From assembly GCA_018055515.1 (NCBI GenBank), contig JAGPHL010000135.1, positions 1-7,242 of the forward strand: a stretch of DNA of 7,242 bases. Reading direction: 5' to 3'. Position 1 is the stretch's first letter. Each line of letters begins with the position of its first letter. Positions 1-6,365 of this stretch are shown here, piece after piece. The translations under genes were made by a program, and so were the position numbers. The notes beneath the pieces were generated by a model, which had not been told where the DNA came from, ran no database searches, and worked only from the letters and a program-made list of their open reading frames with translations. The DNA comes from Anaerolineae bacterium. GTDB lineage: Bacteria; Chloroflexota; Anaerolineae; B4-G1; SLSP01.

Positions 1-1
1 C

Positions 2-1423
2 CTGTGGGGGCTGGACACCTTCGACGCCTACGACGCGCTGCTGGCGCAGACGGATCCCAAAGCGCGCGCCGCCGTCATCGGCCCGGCGGGCGAGGCGCTG
101 ATCCCCTTTGCGGCCATCCTGCAAGGGGGACGTGATCACAGCCGCGCGGCGGCGCGCGGCGGCATGGGCGCCGTGCTCGGCAGCAAACACGTCAAAGCCA
201 TCGTGGCGCGGGGGAAACAGAAACCCGCTTACGGCAACGCCGATGCCTTTCGCACCGTCGTCAAGGAACTCACCCCCCTCATCAAACGTCATCAGGCAGG
301 AGCCTCGCTCTACGGCACCACCGGCGGGATGACGGGAACGGAATTGCGCGGCGACTTGCCCATCCACAACTGGGCCGGCGGGACTTTCATCGAGGGTGCA
401 CACGCCCTTTCGGGGCAGGTGCTGCGGGAGAAATACGTCACGAAGGACACGTTCTGCTACGCCTGTCCGATTGGCTGCGGCAAGTTCATCGAAATCAACA
501 GCGGACCTCACGCCGGCACGCGCGGCGAAGCGGCGGAATATGAGACCGTGGCCGCCCTGGGCTCGATGCTGGAGATTGATGACCTGGAAGCGGTGAACCG
601 CGCCAACGAGATCTGCAACCGCCTGGGCCTGGATACGATCAGCGCGGGCGGCGTCATCGCCTTTGCCTTCGAAGCTTTTGAGCAGGGGCTGCTCACCCTC
701 GAGGAGACCGACGGCGTGCCACTGACCTGGGGCAGCGTGGATGCCCTGTTCAAAGCGCTGGAGCTCATCCTGGCGCGGCGCGGCGCCGGCGCCTACCTGG
801 CGCAAGGCACGCGCGCCGCCGCCGCCCACCTGGGACACGGCTCGGAGGTCTACGCCGTCCACGTCAAAGGGTTGGAAGTCGCCTGCCACGATCCGCGTGC
901 GTTCTTCTCCATGGCCACGAATTATGCCACGGCGAACCGGGGCGGCTGTCATCTGGAGGGCCTGACGTATTGGCCCCTGTACGGCATCGAGCCCGACGCC
1001 TGGTACCCCGTCCCCTACGAGCGCTTCTCTGATGCAGGGGCGGCAGCGCACGCGATCGCCTTCCAGGATTACACCGGCCTGTACAATCCGTTGGGATTGT
1101 GCAAATTCGCGGGAAAAGTGGGGGCGCTTTACGAGCGGCTGCCAGAACTGCTCCAGGCAGCGACGGGATGGGACATCAGCACGGCGGAACTGCGGCTGAT
1201 CGGCGAACGCCTGTTCAACCTCAAACGCCTCATCAACCTGCGACTGGGGATCACCGCCGCCGATGACACCCTGCCCCGGCGCCTGCTCACGCCGCGTCCC
1301 TCCGGCGAGGCGGCGGGCAAAGTCCCCGACCTGGCGCGACAATTGCGCGAGTATTACGCGCTGCGCGGTTGGGACGAGCAGGGACGTCCCACCGCGGCAA
1401 AACTGGCGGAATTAGGGCTGTAG
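2..1423 (+). CDS. Aldehyde:ferredoxin oxidoreductase family protein (tungsten/molybdopterin enzyme), 5'-truncated
   Basis: Family role: cytoplasmic oxidation of an aldehyde to its carboxylic acid, passing electrons through a 4Fe-4S cluster to ferredoxin, at a tungsten (or molybdenum) bis-pterin centre. The frame is open from base 2 with no start, so 473 C-terminal residues are present; family members are about 600-620, so roughly 130-150 are missing. Visible signatures (residues of the fragment): RGGMGAVLGSK near 53-63; the cluster motif C-x2-C-x3-C at C152, C155, C159; EYETVAALGS; the pterin-binding NRLGLDT near 206-212; DPRAFF...RGGCHLEG; the likely fourth cluster cysteine C367 in GLCKFAG; and the C-terminal DDTLPRR and RGWDEQGRPT blocks. 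The ATG at 164 is internal, because conserved family sequence continues upstream of it. It is followed after 47 nt by a transaldolase-family gene, suggesting one transcript with sugar-acid enzymes. Family assignment is firm; the subfamily (AOR, GOR, FOR or WOR type) and the aldehyde substrate are not determinable here. Confidence 0.95.
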   Translation: MWGLDTFDAYDALLAQTDPKARAAVIGPAGEALIPFAAILQGGRDHSRAAARGGMGAVLGSKHVKAIVARGKQKPAYGNADAFRTVVKELTPLIKRHQAGASLYGTTGGMTGTELRGDLPIHNWAGGTFIEGAHALSGQVLREKYVTKDTFCYACPIGCGKFIEINSGPHAGTRGEAAEYETVAALGSMLEIDDLEAVNRANEICNRLGLDTISAGGVIAFAFEAFEQGLLTLEETDGVPLTWGSVDALFKALELILARRGAGAYLAQGTRAAAAHLGHGSEVYAVHVKGLEVACHDPRAFFSMATNYATANRGGCHLEGLTYWPLYGIEPDAWYPVPYERFSDAGAAAHAIAFQDYTGLYNPLGLCKFAGKVGALYERLPELLQAATGWDISTAELRLIGERLFNLKRLINLRLGITAADDTLPRRLLTPRPSGEAAGKVPDLARQLREYYALRGWDEQGRPTAAKLAELGL

Positions 1424-1442
1424 TTTTCGCTGCACAGCCCTA
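1413..1442 (+). other. Intercistronic hairpin over the oxidoreductase stop codon
   Basis: TAGGGCTGT (1413-1421) is perfectly complementary to ACAGCCCTA (1434-1442), giving a 9-bp stem with a 12-nt loop. The stem includes the first base of the TAG stop (1421-1423). It is followed by an A/T-rich stretch (TATAAATAAATCTTT) rather than a clean T tract, so it is a poor factor-independent terminator. It may partly attenuate readthrough or protect the 3' end of the upstream cistron. The A/T-rich stretch also contains a TATAAA that could serve as a -10 element, but I find no convincing -35. Confidence 0.4.
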
Positions 1443-1456
1443 TAAATAAATCTTTC

Positions 1457-1462
1457 AGGAGG
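1457..1462 (+). promoter_or_regulatory. Ribosome binding site of the transaldolase-family gene
   Basis: A perfect AGGAGG lies 8 nt before the ATG at 1471. It fixes the start, and translation from there gives the typical family N-terminus with an early Asp (D6). Confidence 0.85.
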
Positions 1463-1470
1463 CACTCACA

Positions 1471-2133
1471 ATGCAATTCTTCCTCGATAGCGCACACGTG
1501 CATGAGATCGAGCACGCACTCCAGATGTGGAATCTGGACGGGGTGACGACCAATCCCAGGCACATCCAGGCTTCCGGCAAGCCGTTCCTGACGGTGATTC
1601 GGGAGATCGCGGCGCTGTTTGCCGGCACGGATAAGACCATCTCCGTGGAAGTGAACCCGCACCTGACAAGCTGGGAGGCCATGGTCGCCGAGGCGGAAAG
1701 CCTGGCGGCGCTCAGCCCCAACTTCGTCATCAAATTGCCCGCCACCGAGGCCGGCTTTAAGGGCGTTGCCGTGCTCAAAGAACAGGGCATCCGCAGCAAT
1801 CTCACGCTCGTCTTTTCGGCGGCGCAGGCGCTGCAGGCAATGCGAATGGGCGCTTTCTACGTCTCGCCCTTCATCGGCTGGAAAGAGGCCAACGCCGAGG
1901 AGACGCTGAGCATGATTCAGGACATCGTCGCCATCCGCGACCACTACGGATTCAATACCGGCGTGCTCGTGGCAGCGCTCCGCAACGGGCGGCAGATAGT
2001 GGATGCCGCCGTCGCCGGCGCGGACATTGTCACCGCGGGTTTCGCCGTCTACGAAGAGGCCTTCGATCACCCCTACACGCACCTCGGCCTGGCGCGCTTC
2101 CAGGGCTTTTGGGATCAGACGCCCTACGAATGA
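1471..2133 (+). CDS. Transaldolase / fructose-6-phosphate aldolase-like family protein
   Basis: A 220-residue class I (Schiff-base) aldolase barrel, the length of the small FSA/MipB-type transaldolases rather than the 310-residue TalB type. Family members transfer or cleave dihydroxyacetone units from ketose phosphates in the cytoplasm. Visible residues: D6; GVTTNP with T26 and N28; E60 in SVEVNP; the catalytic lysine K88 in VIKLPAT; SNLTLVFS (N110, T112); and VSPFIGW (S132, F134). By hand alignment E60 and F134 match transaldolase B (Glu96, Phe178) rather than FSA (Gln59, Tyr131), favouring transaldolase-like chemistry. Oddly, W137 sits where both families have a phosphate-binding Arg, and A169 replaces a conserved Ser, although R171 is kept. 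This suggests an altered, perhaps non-phosphorylated, substrate (inference). It lies between the oxidoreductase and a sugar-acid dehydratase. Family call is firm; exact activity is open. Confidence 0.88.
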   Translation: MQFFLDSAHVHEIEHALQMWNLDGVTTNPRHIQASGKPFLTVIREIAALFAGTDKTISVEVNPHLTSWEAMVAEAESLAALSPNFVIKLPATEAGFKGVAVLKEQGIRSNLTLVFSAAQALQAMRMGAFYVSPFIGWKEANAEETLSMIQDIVAIRDHYGFNTGVLVAALRNGRQIVDAAVAGADIVTAGFAVYEEAFDHPYTHLGLARFQGFWDQTPYE

Positions 2134-2147
2134 CGGCGGGAAATGGG

Positions 2148-2175
2148 GAGCGAGTGGCGAGTCGTGAACAGTGAG
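2148..2175. repeat. Degenerate tandem heptamer repeat (4 units)
   Basis: Four consecutive 7-nt units, GAGCGAG, TGGCGAG, TCGTGAA and CAGTGAG, fit the pattern N-N-G-Y-G-A-R. They occupy the 86-nt gap between the transaldolase-family and dehydratase genes, ending 32 nt before the ribosome binding site. Short tandem heptamers of this kind are known in intergenic DNA of several bacterial groups. Only four imperfect units are present, so chance cannot be excluded. Confidence 0.45.
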
Positions 2176-2207
2176 CCCATGGCCAGAAAATAACCCAATC
2201 AGCATAC

Positions 2208-2213
2208 AAGGAG
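2208..2213 (+). promoter_or_regulatory. Ribosome binding site of the dehydratase gene
   Basis: AAGGAG ends 6 nt before the ATG at 2220. It supports that start over others, and the resulting protein begins directly with the SAF domain. Confidence 0.8.
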
Positions 2214-2219
2214 TATCCC

Positions 2220-3728
2220 ATGACACACGGCGTTCTCATGCATTCCATCCACGACGATGCAGGCGTGGCGGTGATGGACCTCGCCCCCGGCGACGAGGTG
2301 GGGGTAGTGACCCTGGAAGGGGACTTTGTGACGACACTCAAGGTGACCGAGGCGGTGCCGCTGGGACACAAGATCGCCATGCGCGCGCTGCCTGCCGGGC
2401 ACGTGCTGCTCAAGTACGCGCGCCCCATCGGCAAGACGACGCAGCCCATCGCCCAAGGCGCGCATGTCCACACCCACAACCTCAAAACCATGCGCTGGGA
2501 CCTGGAACGGGCGGAAAAGCCCGCGACGTCCGTCAAGCCGCCGGAACGGCTCTCGCTCGGCGGGCGCCAACCGGAGACGCTGCAGCTGCTGGGGTACCGG
2601 CGCGCGAATGGCCGCGTCGGCATCCGCAATCACGTGCTCATCCTGCCGGTAGACGACATCTCCAACGCCGCCGCCGAGGGCGTGAGCGCCCTCATCCAGG
2701 GCACGCTGGCGCTGCCCCATCCCTACGGGCGCTTGCAATTCGGCGAGGACCTGGAGCTCACGTTCCGCACGCTGGCGGGCATGGGACGCAATCCCAACGT
2801 CGCCGCCGTCATCGTCATCGGCATCGAGCCCAAATGGACGCAGCGGATCGTGGATCGCATTGCCGAAACGGGCAAACCGGTCGCCGGCTTCAGCATCGAA
2901 CGCTATGGCGATCTCAAAACTATCGAGATGGCGGCGCGCCAGGCGCTGGCGTACGTCCAGTGGGCCAGCGAGCTGCAGCGCGAGCCGTTCGCCATCCAGG
3001 AGCTGTGGATGAGCACCAAGTGCGGCGAATCCGACACCACCTCCGGGCTGGCGGCGAATCCTACCGTCGGGCGCGTCTTCGAGCGGCTGGCGGAAGCGGG
3101 AGCGACGCTGATTTTCGGCGAGACGACCGAAGTCACCGGCGGCGAGGACCTCATCATGAGCCAGTGCGCCACGCCGGAGGTCGCCGCCGAGTTCAAGCGT
3201 GTCTTCGACGATTACCAGGCGCTCATCGCCAGCCAGGGCGTGGATCTGCTCGGCTCGCAGCCCACGGAAGGCAACCTCCGCGGCGGGCTGACCACCATCG
3301 AGGAGAAGGCGCTGGGCAACATCCAGAAGATGGGACGCTGCACAGTCCAATCGGTGCTGGGCCCCGCCATGGAGCCTTCAGGGCCGGGGCTGCACTTCAT
3401 GGACTCCTCGAGCGCGGCGGCAGAAATGGTGACGCTCTGCGCCGCCGCCGGGTCGGTCGTCCATTTCTTCCCCACCGGTCAGGGCAACATCATCGGCAAC
3501 CCCATCCTCCCCGTCATCAAGCTCTGCGCCAACCCGCTCACCGTGGCGACAATGGCGGAGCACATTGACGTGGACCTCACCGGGTTGCTGCGGGTGGAGC
3601 TGAACCTCGATGAGGCCGCCGATCGCCTGCTGGGGATGCTGGAACGCACCATTTGCGGGCGCCTCACCGCCGCCGAGGGCTTGCGTCACAACGAGTTCGT
3701 GCTGACCAAACTGTATCGGAGCGCGTGA
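2220..3728 (+). CDS. UxaA-family sugar-acid dehydratase (altronate/galactarate dehydratase-like)
   Basis: The family eliminates water (or sulfite, in sulfolactate lyase) from hydroxy-acids such as altronate and galactarate, giving 2-keto-3-deoxy acids; known members are metal-dependent and cytoplasmic. At 502 residues it matches full-length UxaA (about 495) and GarD (about 520). Residues 1 to about 95 form the SAF domain, ending in the family motif HVHTHNLKT (82-90). A Pro/Arg-containing linker (about 100-120) leads into the catalytic part: [17 protein letters not shown] (123-139), [16 protein letters not shown] (266-281), [11 protein letters not shown] (301-311), [16 protein letters not shown] (351-366) and [11 protein letters not shown] (418-428). 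SAF and catalytic halves are fused, unlike the two-subunit sulfolactate lyase SuyAB. The residues MDSSSAAAE and GQGNIIGNP differ from what I recall of E. coli UxaA, so the substrate cannot be named. It follows the aldolase-like gene by 86 nt and precedes a Gfo/Idh/MocA gene by 30 nt, fitting a sugar-acid catabolic operon. Confidence 0.92.
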   Translation: MTHGVLMHSIHDDAGVAVMDLAPGDEVGVVTLEGDFVTTLKVTEAVPLGHKIAMRALPAGHVLLKYARPIGKTTQPIAQGAHVHTHNLKTMRWDLERAEKPATSVKPPERLSLGGRQPETLQLLGYRRANGRVGIRNHVLILPVDDISNAAAEGVSALIQGTLALPHPYGRLQFGEDLELTFRTLAGMGRNPNVAAVIVIGIEPKWTQRIVDRIAETGKPVAGFSIERYGDLKTIEMAARQALAYVQWASELQREPFAIQELWMSTKCGESDTTSGLAANPTVGRVFERLAEAGATLIFGETTEVTGGEDLIMSQCATPEVAAEFKRVFDDYQALIASQGVDLLGSQPTEGNLRGGLTTIEEKALGNIQKMGRCTVQSVLGPAMEPSGPGLHFMDSSSAAAEMVTLCAAAGSVVHFFPTGQGNIIGNPILPVIKLCANPLTVATMAEHIDVDLTGLLRVELNLDEAADRLLGMLERTICGRLTAAEGLRHNEFVLTKLYRSA

Positions 3729-3742
3729 AGGCGTTGCCACAT

Positions 3743-3749
3743 AAGGAGG
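3743..3749 (+). promoter_or_regulatory. Strong ribosome binding site that fixes the start of the Gfo/Idh/MocA gene
   Basis: AAGGAGG lies 9 nt before the ATG at 3759. It decides in favour of this start and therefore of the roughly 36-residue extension ahead of the Rossmann fold. A start at the later in-frame ATG at 3840 would have no comparable site. Confidence 0.85.
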
Positions 3750-3758
3750 CAAACTTCT

Positions 3759-4973
3759 ATGACCGGAAAAGAACTGCGCAGCCGCGCTTTCACCCTGAAC
3801 CCGAATTTCAGTTATCTGCCCGACCCCGACCGCTATCTGATGGCACGGGAGACGCCCCGCCATCGCTTCAACGTGATCGGCGTGGGTGTGAACGGCCAGG
3901 AGCACATCCACGTCACCCTGTTGGAAGGGCGCGCGACCATCCACGGGATCTACGATCCCAACCCCGGCAGCGTCGCCGGAGCGCAGCGCGCCTACAAGCA
4001 ATTTGTGCCGCAGGGAGAGCTGGTCGTCTATGACTCGCTGGAAGCGGCCTGCCATGACCCGGCAGTGGATGGACTGATCATCAGCACGCCCAACTACACG
4101 CACCTGGAGCTGGTGCGCGTCGCAGCGAAATCGGGCAAGCACATCCTGCTGGAAAAACCTATGGCGACCACCATTCCCGACGCCTATGAGATCCTGCAAA
4201 TCGCCCAAAACCACCACGCCATTTTCCAGGTCGGCCTGCAATACCGCTACAAAGCCATCTACGTCGAGGCAATCTACGAGACGCTGGTGCGCCGCTCCCT
4301 GGGCGAGGTCAAGCAAATCAGCATCATGGAACACCGCATCCCCTTCCTGGACAAGGTCAACCAGTGGAACAAATTCTCGAAATACTCCGGCGGGACGCTG
4401 GTGGAGAAGTGTTGCCACTACTTCGACCTCCTCAACCTGTTCGCGCAGTCCAGGGCGACGCGCGTCTTCGCCACAGGCAGCATGGCAGTCAACTTCCGCG
4501 AGTTTGAGTACCGCGGCGAGAAATCCGACATCCTCGACAACGCCCTCGTGATGGTGCAGTACGCCAATGGCGTGCTGGGCAGCTTCAACCTGTGCATGTT
4601 CGCGCCGATGTTTTACGAGGAGCTCGTCATCTGCGGCGACGAGGGGCGGCTCAAGGCCTACGAAAATCAGGACTTCCTGGCGCTGGCGCGTCCGCACACG
4701 CATCTGGAAATTCTACACGGCGAGGACCGGCCCGGACGGGTCGGCGCCCCTGGCTATCCCGCCTACATCGAGGAGACCGGGCACAACGGCGGCACCTTCT
4801 ACGAACACGTCAACTTCATCGAGAACATCGAGGGGCGGCAGACGCAAACCGCCACGGCAGCCGAGGGGTTCTGGTCCGTTGTGGTGGGCGCCGCGGCCGA
4901 GGAATCGGTGAAAACAGGGCAGCCGGTCGTCATCGCGGAGCTGCTGGAGCGTTATGGGATAGACCTCCGCTGA
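3759..4973 (+). CDS. Gfo/Idh/MocA family NAD(P)-dependent oxidoreductase
   Basis: The family oxidises or reduces sugars, inositols and their derivatives with NAD(P) in the cytoplasm. The protein has 404 residues. The Rossmann fold begins at about residue 37 with the dinucleotide-binding loop GVGVNG (41-46) and an acidic strand end at YDPNP (65-69). ISTPNYTHLEL (108-118) and the family's LEKPMA, with the conserved lysine K133, follow. The C-terminal half is an alpha/beta substrate domain with GGTLVEKCCHYFDLLN (211-226), where H220 and D223 occupy the usual His/Asp positions. The N-terminal extension (MTGKELRSRAF...) is supported by the strong ribosome binding site, and it is longer than in minimal members. 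The substrate is unknown. As the last gene of the sugar-acid cluster, 30 nt after the dehydratase, it most likely acts on a sugar or sugar acid of the same pathway. Family call firm, function inferred. Confidence 0.92.
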   Translation: MTGKELRSRAFTLNPNFSYLPDPDRYLMARETPRHRFNVIGVGVNGQEHIHVTLLEGRATIHGIYDPNPGSVAGAQRAYKQFVPQGELVVYDSLEAACHDPAVDGLIISTPNYTHLELVRVAAKSGKHILLEKPMATTIPDAYEILQIAQNHHAIFQVGLQYRYKAIYVEAIYETLVRRSLGEVKQISIMEHRIPFLDKVNQWNKFSKYSGGTLVEKCCHYFDLLNLFAQSRATRVFATGSMAVNFREFEYRGEKSDILDNALVMVQYANGVLGSFNLCMFAPMFYEELVICGDEGRLKAYENQDFLALARPHTHLEILHGEDRPGRVGAPGYPAYIEETGHNGGTFYEHVNFIENIEGRQTQTATAAEGFWSVVVGAAAEESVKTGQPVVIAELLERYGIDLR

Positions 4974-4994
4974 GGTACAGCCCCCTGCGGCCAT

Positions 4995-5022
4995 TTGTCT
5001 TTTCGCCCTGCGGGTGTACACT
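4995..5022 (+). promoter_or_regulatory. Possible sigma-70-type promoter of tatABC, with overlapping palindrome
   Basis: TTGTCT (4995-5000) and TACACT (5017-5022), separated by 16 nt, form a plausible -35/-10 pair in the 108-nt gap before tatA. The perfect palindrome GTGTACAC (5014-5021) overlaps the -10 and could be an operator half or just coincidence. A direct repeat CCCTGCGG occurs at 4983-4990 and 5006-5013. Matching is by eye only. Confidence 0.35.
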
Positions 5023-5034
5023 GTGAATCACCCT

Positions 5035-5059
5035 GCCTCATGACGCTGTAGTCAGAGGC
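5035..5059 (+). other. Hairpin in the tatA leader
   Basis: GCCTC-A-TGAC (5035-5044) pairs with GTCAGAGGC (5051-5059), giving 9 bp with a single bulged A at 5040 and a 6-nt loop. No T tract follows, so it is not a typical terminator for the upstream operon. If the promoter at 4995-5022 is real, the hairpin lies near the transcript's 5' end and leaves the AAAGGA ribosome binding site (5069-5074) free, so a stabilising leader hairpin is possible. Confidence 0.4.
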
Positions 5060-5081
5060 GCACCCAAGAAAGGACAGTAAG

Positions 5082-5288
5082 ATGTTGCCGCGAATAGGCT
5101 TACCGGAAATTGTTGTGGTTCTCGTGATCGCGTTGCTCGTCTTCGGCCCCGGTCGGATCACGAAAGTGGCTGGCGAATTGGGGATGAGCATTCACGCCTT
5201 CCAGAGCGGGCTCAAAGGGCAGGAAAACCTGCCGACGAAAGCCAGCACGACAGCGCATGAACCGCCTGACCTGGGGGTGAGGGTCTGA
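5082..5288 (+). CDS. tatA: Twin-arginine translocase subunit TatA
   Basis: TatA is the small membrane protein that multimerises around TatBC to let folded proteins cross the cytoplasmic membrane. The 68-residue product has the family layout. A short N-terminal part IGLPE with the polar residue E9 leads into one membrane helix (about 7-21, VVVLVIALLVF). The hinge FGP follows (21-23), then an amphipathic helix (about 24-46) ending in FQSGLKG, the counterpart of the usual F-K-K-G block. The tail is short and polar. It is shorter than E. coli TatA (89). AAAGGA (5069-5074) stands 7 nt before the ATG. It is followed by tatB after 37 nt. TatA rather than TatB is chosen for the FQSGLKG block and first position in the operon. 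Confidence 0.9.
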   Translation: MLPRIGLPEIVVVLVIALLVFGPGRITKVAGELGMSIHAFQSGLKGQENLPTKASTTAHEPPDLGVRV

Positions 5289-5302
5289 CTCGCCCCCAGG
5301 TC
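5268..5302 (+). other. Strong hairpin over the tatA stop codon
   Basis: GACCTGGGGGTGAG (5268-5281) pairs with CTCGCCCCCAGGTC (5289-5302): 14 pairs, 13 Watson-Crick and one G-U, with a 7-nt loop that contains the TGA stop (5286-5288). The left arm is coding for the TatA C-terminus. No T run follows, so it is not a standard terminator. It could block 3' exonuclease decay of the tatA part of the transcript or attenuate transcription into tatBC. Confidence 0.65.
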
Positions 5303-5325
5303 CCTTCAGGCCGACGACTTACCCC

Positions 5326-5607
5326 ATGGATTTCTTCAACGTCGGAACGCCCGAACTCCTCGTCATCCTGCTCATCGGGTTACTGCTGTTTGGGCCAGAG
5401 GAGCTGGTGAAATTCGCGCGTACGGCGAGTCGCTATCTGCGCTCAGCCCAGCAGCTGTGGCGCGAAGTCGCCGCGCAGCTGACGCCGGACCTCACGGCTC
5501 CTGCCCCTGACCCACCCGCCGACAACACCGCCATGCCCGCAGCCCCCACCGATGACGATTTCCCCGCGCCGGATGAGACGGCGCCCCCCACCGGGTACGG
5601 GCCATGA
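5326..5607 (+). CDS. tatB: Twin-arginine translocase subunit TatB (TatA/B family)
   Basis: TatB partners TatC in the receptor that binds twin-arginine signal peptides. The product has 93 residues: N-terminus MDFFNVGTPELL with E10 in the membrane segment (about 9-22), the FGP hinge (22-24), then an amphipathic helix (about 25-52, RTASRYLRSAQQLWREVAAQ) resembling the TatB pattern. A disordered Pro/Asp/Ala/Thr-rich tail (54-93) follows. The ATG is chosen because it gives the canonical family N-terminus, but no convincing Shine-Dalgarno precedes it; only an AGG 15 nt away is visible. Its stop overlaps the tatC start as ATGA, implying translational coupling. It could be a second TatA-like protein, as TatA and TatB are hard to separate by sequence; position before tatC and the longer helix favour TatB. 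Confidence 0.82.
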   Translation: MDFFNVGTPELLVILLIGLLLFGPEELVKFARTASRYLRSAQQLWREVAAQLTPDLTAPAPDPPADNTAMPAAPTDDDFPAPDETAPPTGYGP

Positions 5608-6365
5608 AGCACAAAGAGCCGCAAGATCAAGAGCGCACCTTTCTCGAACATGTCGCTGAATTGCGCGTGCGCCTGCTGCGGAGCCTCGCGGCACTGGGAA
5701 TCGGCAGTATCCTCGGCTCGTTCTTCGCCAATCAAGCCATCGCGATCCTCACCGCGCCTGTAGGGGACATGGAGCTCATCGCGGTCAGCCCCACTGCGCC
5801 GCCGATCATCTTCTTCAAGGTCACGTTGCTGCTGGGATTGCTGATCACGCTGCCTTACATCCTCTATCAGCTCTACGCCTTCGTCGCGCCGGGATTATTT
5901 CCCCACGAACGCAAATTCCTGCTGCAGAGCGTGCCGGGCGTGATCCTCCTGTTTATGCTGGGCGTCGTCTTCACCTTGCTGGTGCTGATCCCCTTCAGCA
6001 TCCCCGTGCTGACGGGCTTCCTGAGCGACGTCGTGACCCCCACCTACACGCTGGAAGATTACCTGTCGTTCGTCACCACGCTGTTGTTGTGGATGGGCTT
6101 GCTGTTCCAGACGCCGCTGGTGATGTACACCCTCGCGCGGTTGGACATCGTCCAACCCGCCAGGCTCAAGCAGCTCCGTAAGATCATCATTTTCCTGGCA
6201 GCGGTCCTCGCGGCGGTCATCACGCCCACGACGGACCCCTTCACCATGCTGCTAGTGACCGCGCCCTTCATCATCCTCTATGAGCTGGGCCTCCTGCTGG
6301 CCAGACTGGCGCTGCGGCAACGGCGGACAGCGTCGTCAACGGCGGCGGGAGCGTCCGGCGATTGA
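5604..6365 (+). CDS. tatC: Sec-independent (twin-arginine) protein translocase subunit TatC
   Basis: TatC is the polytopic core of the Tat system and recognises the twin-arginine signal peptide. The 253-residue protein shows the family features. The cytoplasmic N-terminal motif FLEHVAELRVRLL (13-25) is followed by six expected hydrophobic segments. The loop motif FVAPGLFPHERK (93-104) carries the conserved Glu (E102) needed for signal recognition in characterised TatC proteins. The late ITPTTDPFTM (206-215) is followed by ILYELGLLLA (224-233). The first external loop (about 52-68) is Pro-rich, as usual. The gene starts within the tatB stop (ATGA), so translation is probably coupled. Length is normal (E. 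coli 258) and no key residue appears lost. It ends 25 nt before a hairpin that works as a terminator on the opposite strand. Confidence 0.97.
   Translation: MKHKEPQDQERTFLEHVAELRVRLLRSLAALGIGSILGSFFANQAIAILTAPVGDMELIAVSPTAPPIIFFKVTLLLGLLITLPYILYQLYAFVAPGLFPHERKFLLQSVPGVILLFMLGVVFTLLVLIPFSIPVLTGFLSDVVTPTYTLEDYLSFVTTLLLWMGLLFQTPLVMYTLARLDIVQPARLKQLRKIIIFLAAVLAAVITPTTDPFTMLLVTAPFIILYELGLLLARLALRQRRTASSTAAGASGD

Noticed and set aside
164..1423. Treating the ATG at 164 as the start of the oxidoreductase
   Set aside because: The frame is open to base 2, and conserved family sequence (LWGLDTF, VIGPAGE, then RGGMG across the ATG) continues upstream, so this ATG is internal.
1441..1446. TATAAA as the -10 of an internal promoter before the transaldolase-family gene
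   Set aside because: No acceptable -35 at the proper spacing; nearby candidates are 10 or 23 nt away or match poorly.
1354..2226. 290-codon minus-strand frame opposite the transaldolase-family gene
   Set aside because: Antisense shadow covering the end of one real gene, all of another and the gap between; no family motifs.
2199..3350. 383-codon minus-strand frame opposite the dehydratase gene
   Set aside because: No recognisable domain, fully antisense to a confirmed gene, and no convincing ribosome binding site.
2171..3568. 465-codon plus-strand frame overlapping the dehydratase gene
   Set aside because: Arg/His/Gly-rich translation without family motifs, in a different frame from the clear UxaA-family gene; a GC-driven shadow.
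3378..4703. Long open frame (441 codons) on the minus strand opposite the dehydratase and Gfo/Idh/MocA genes
   Set aside because: It is antisense to two well-recognised genes and its product resembles no family I know; such frames are common opposite GC-rich genes.
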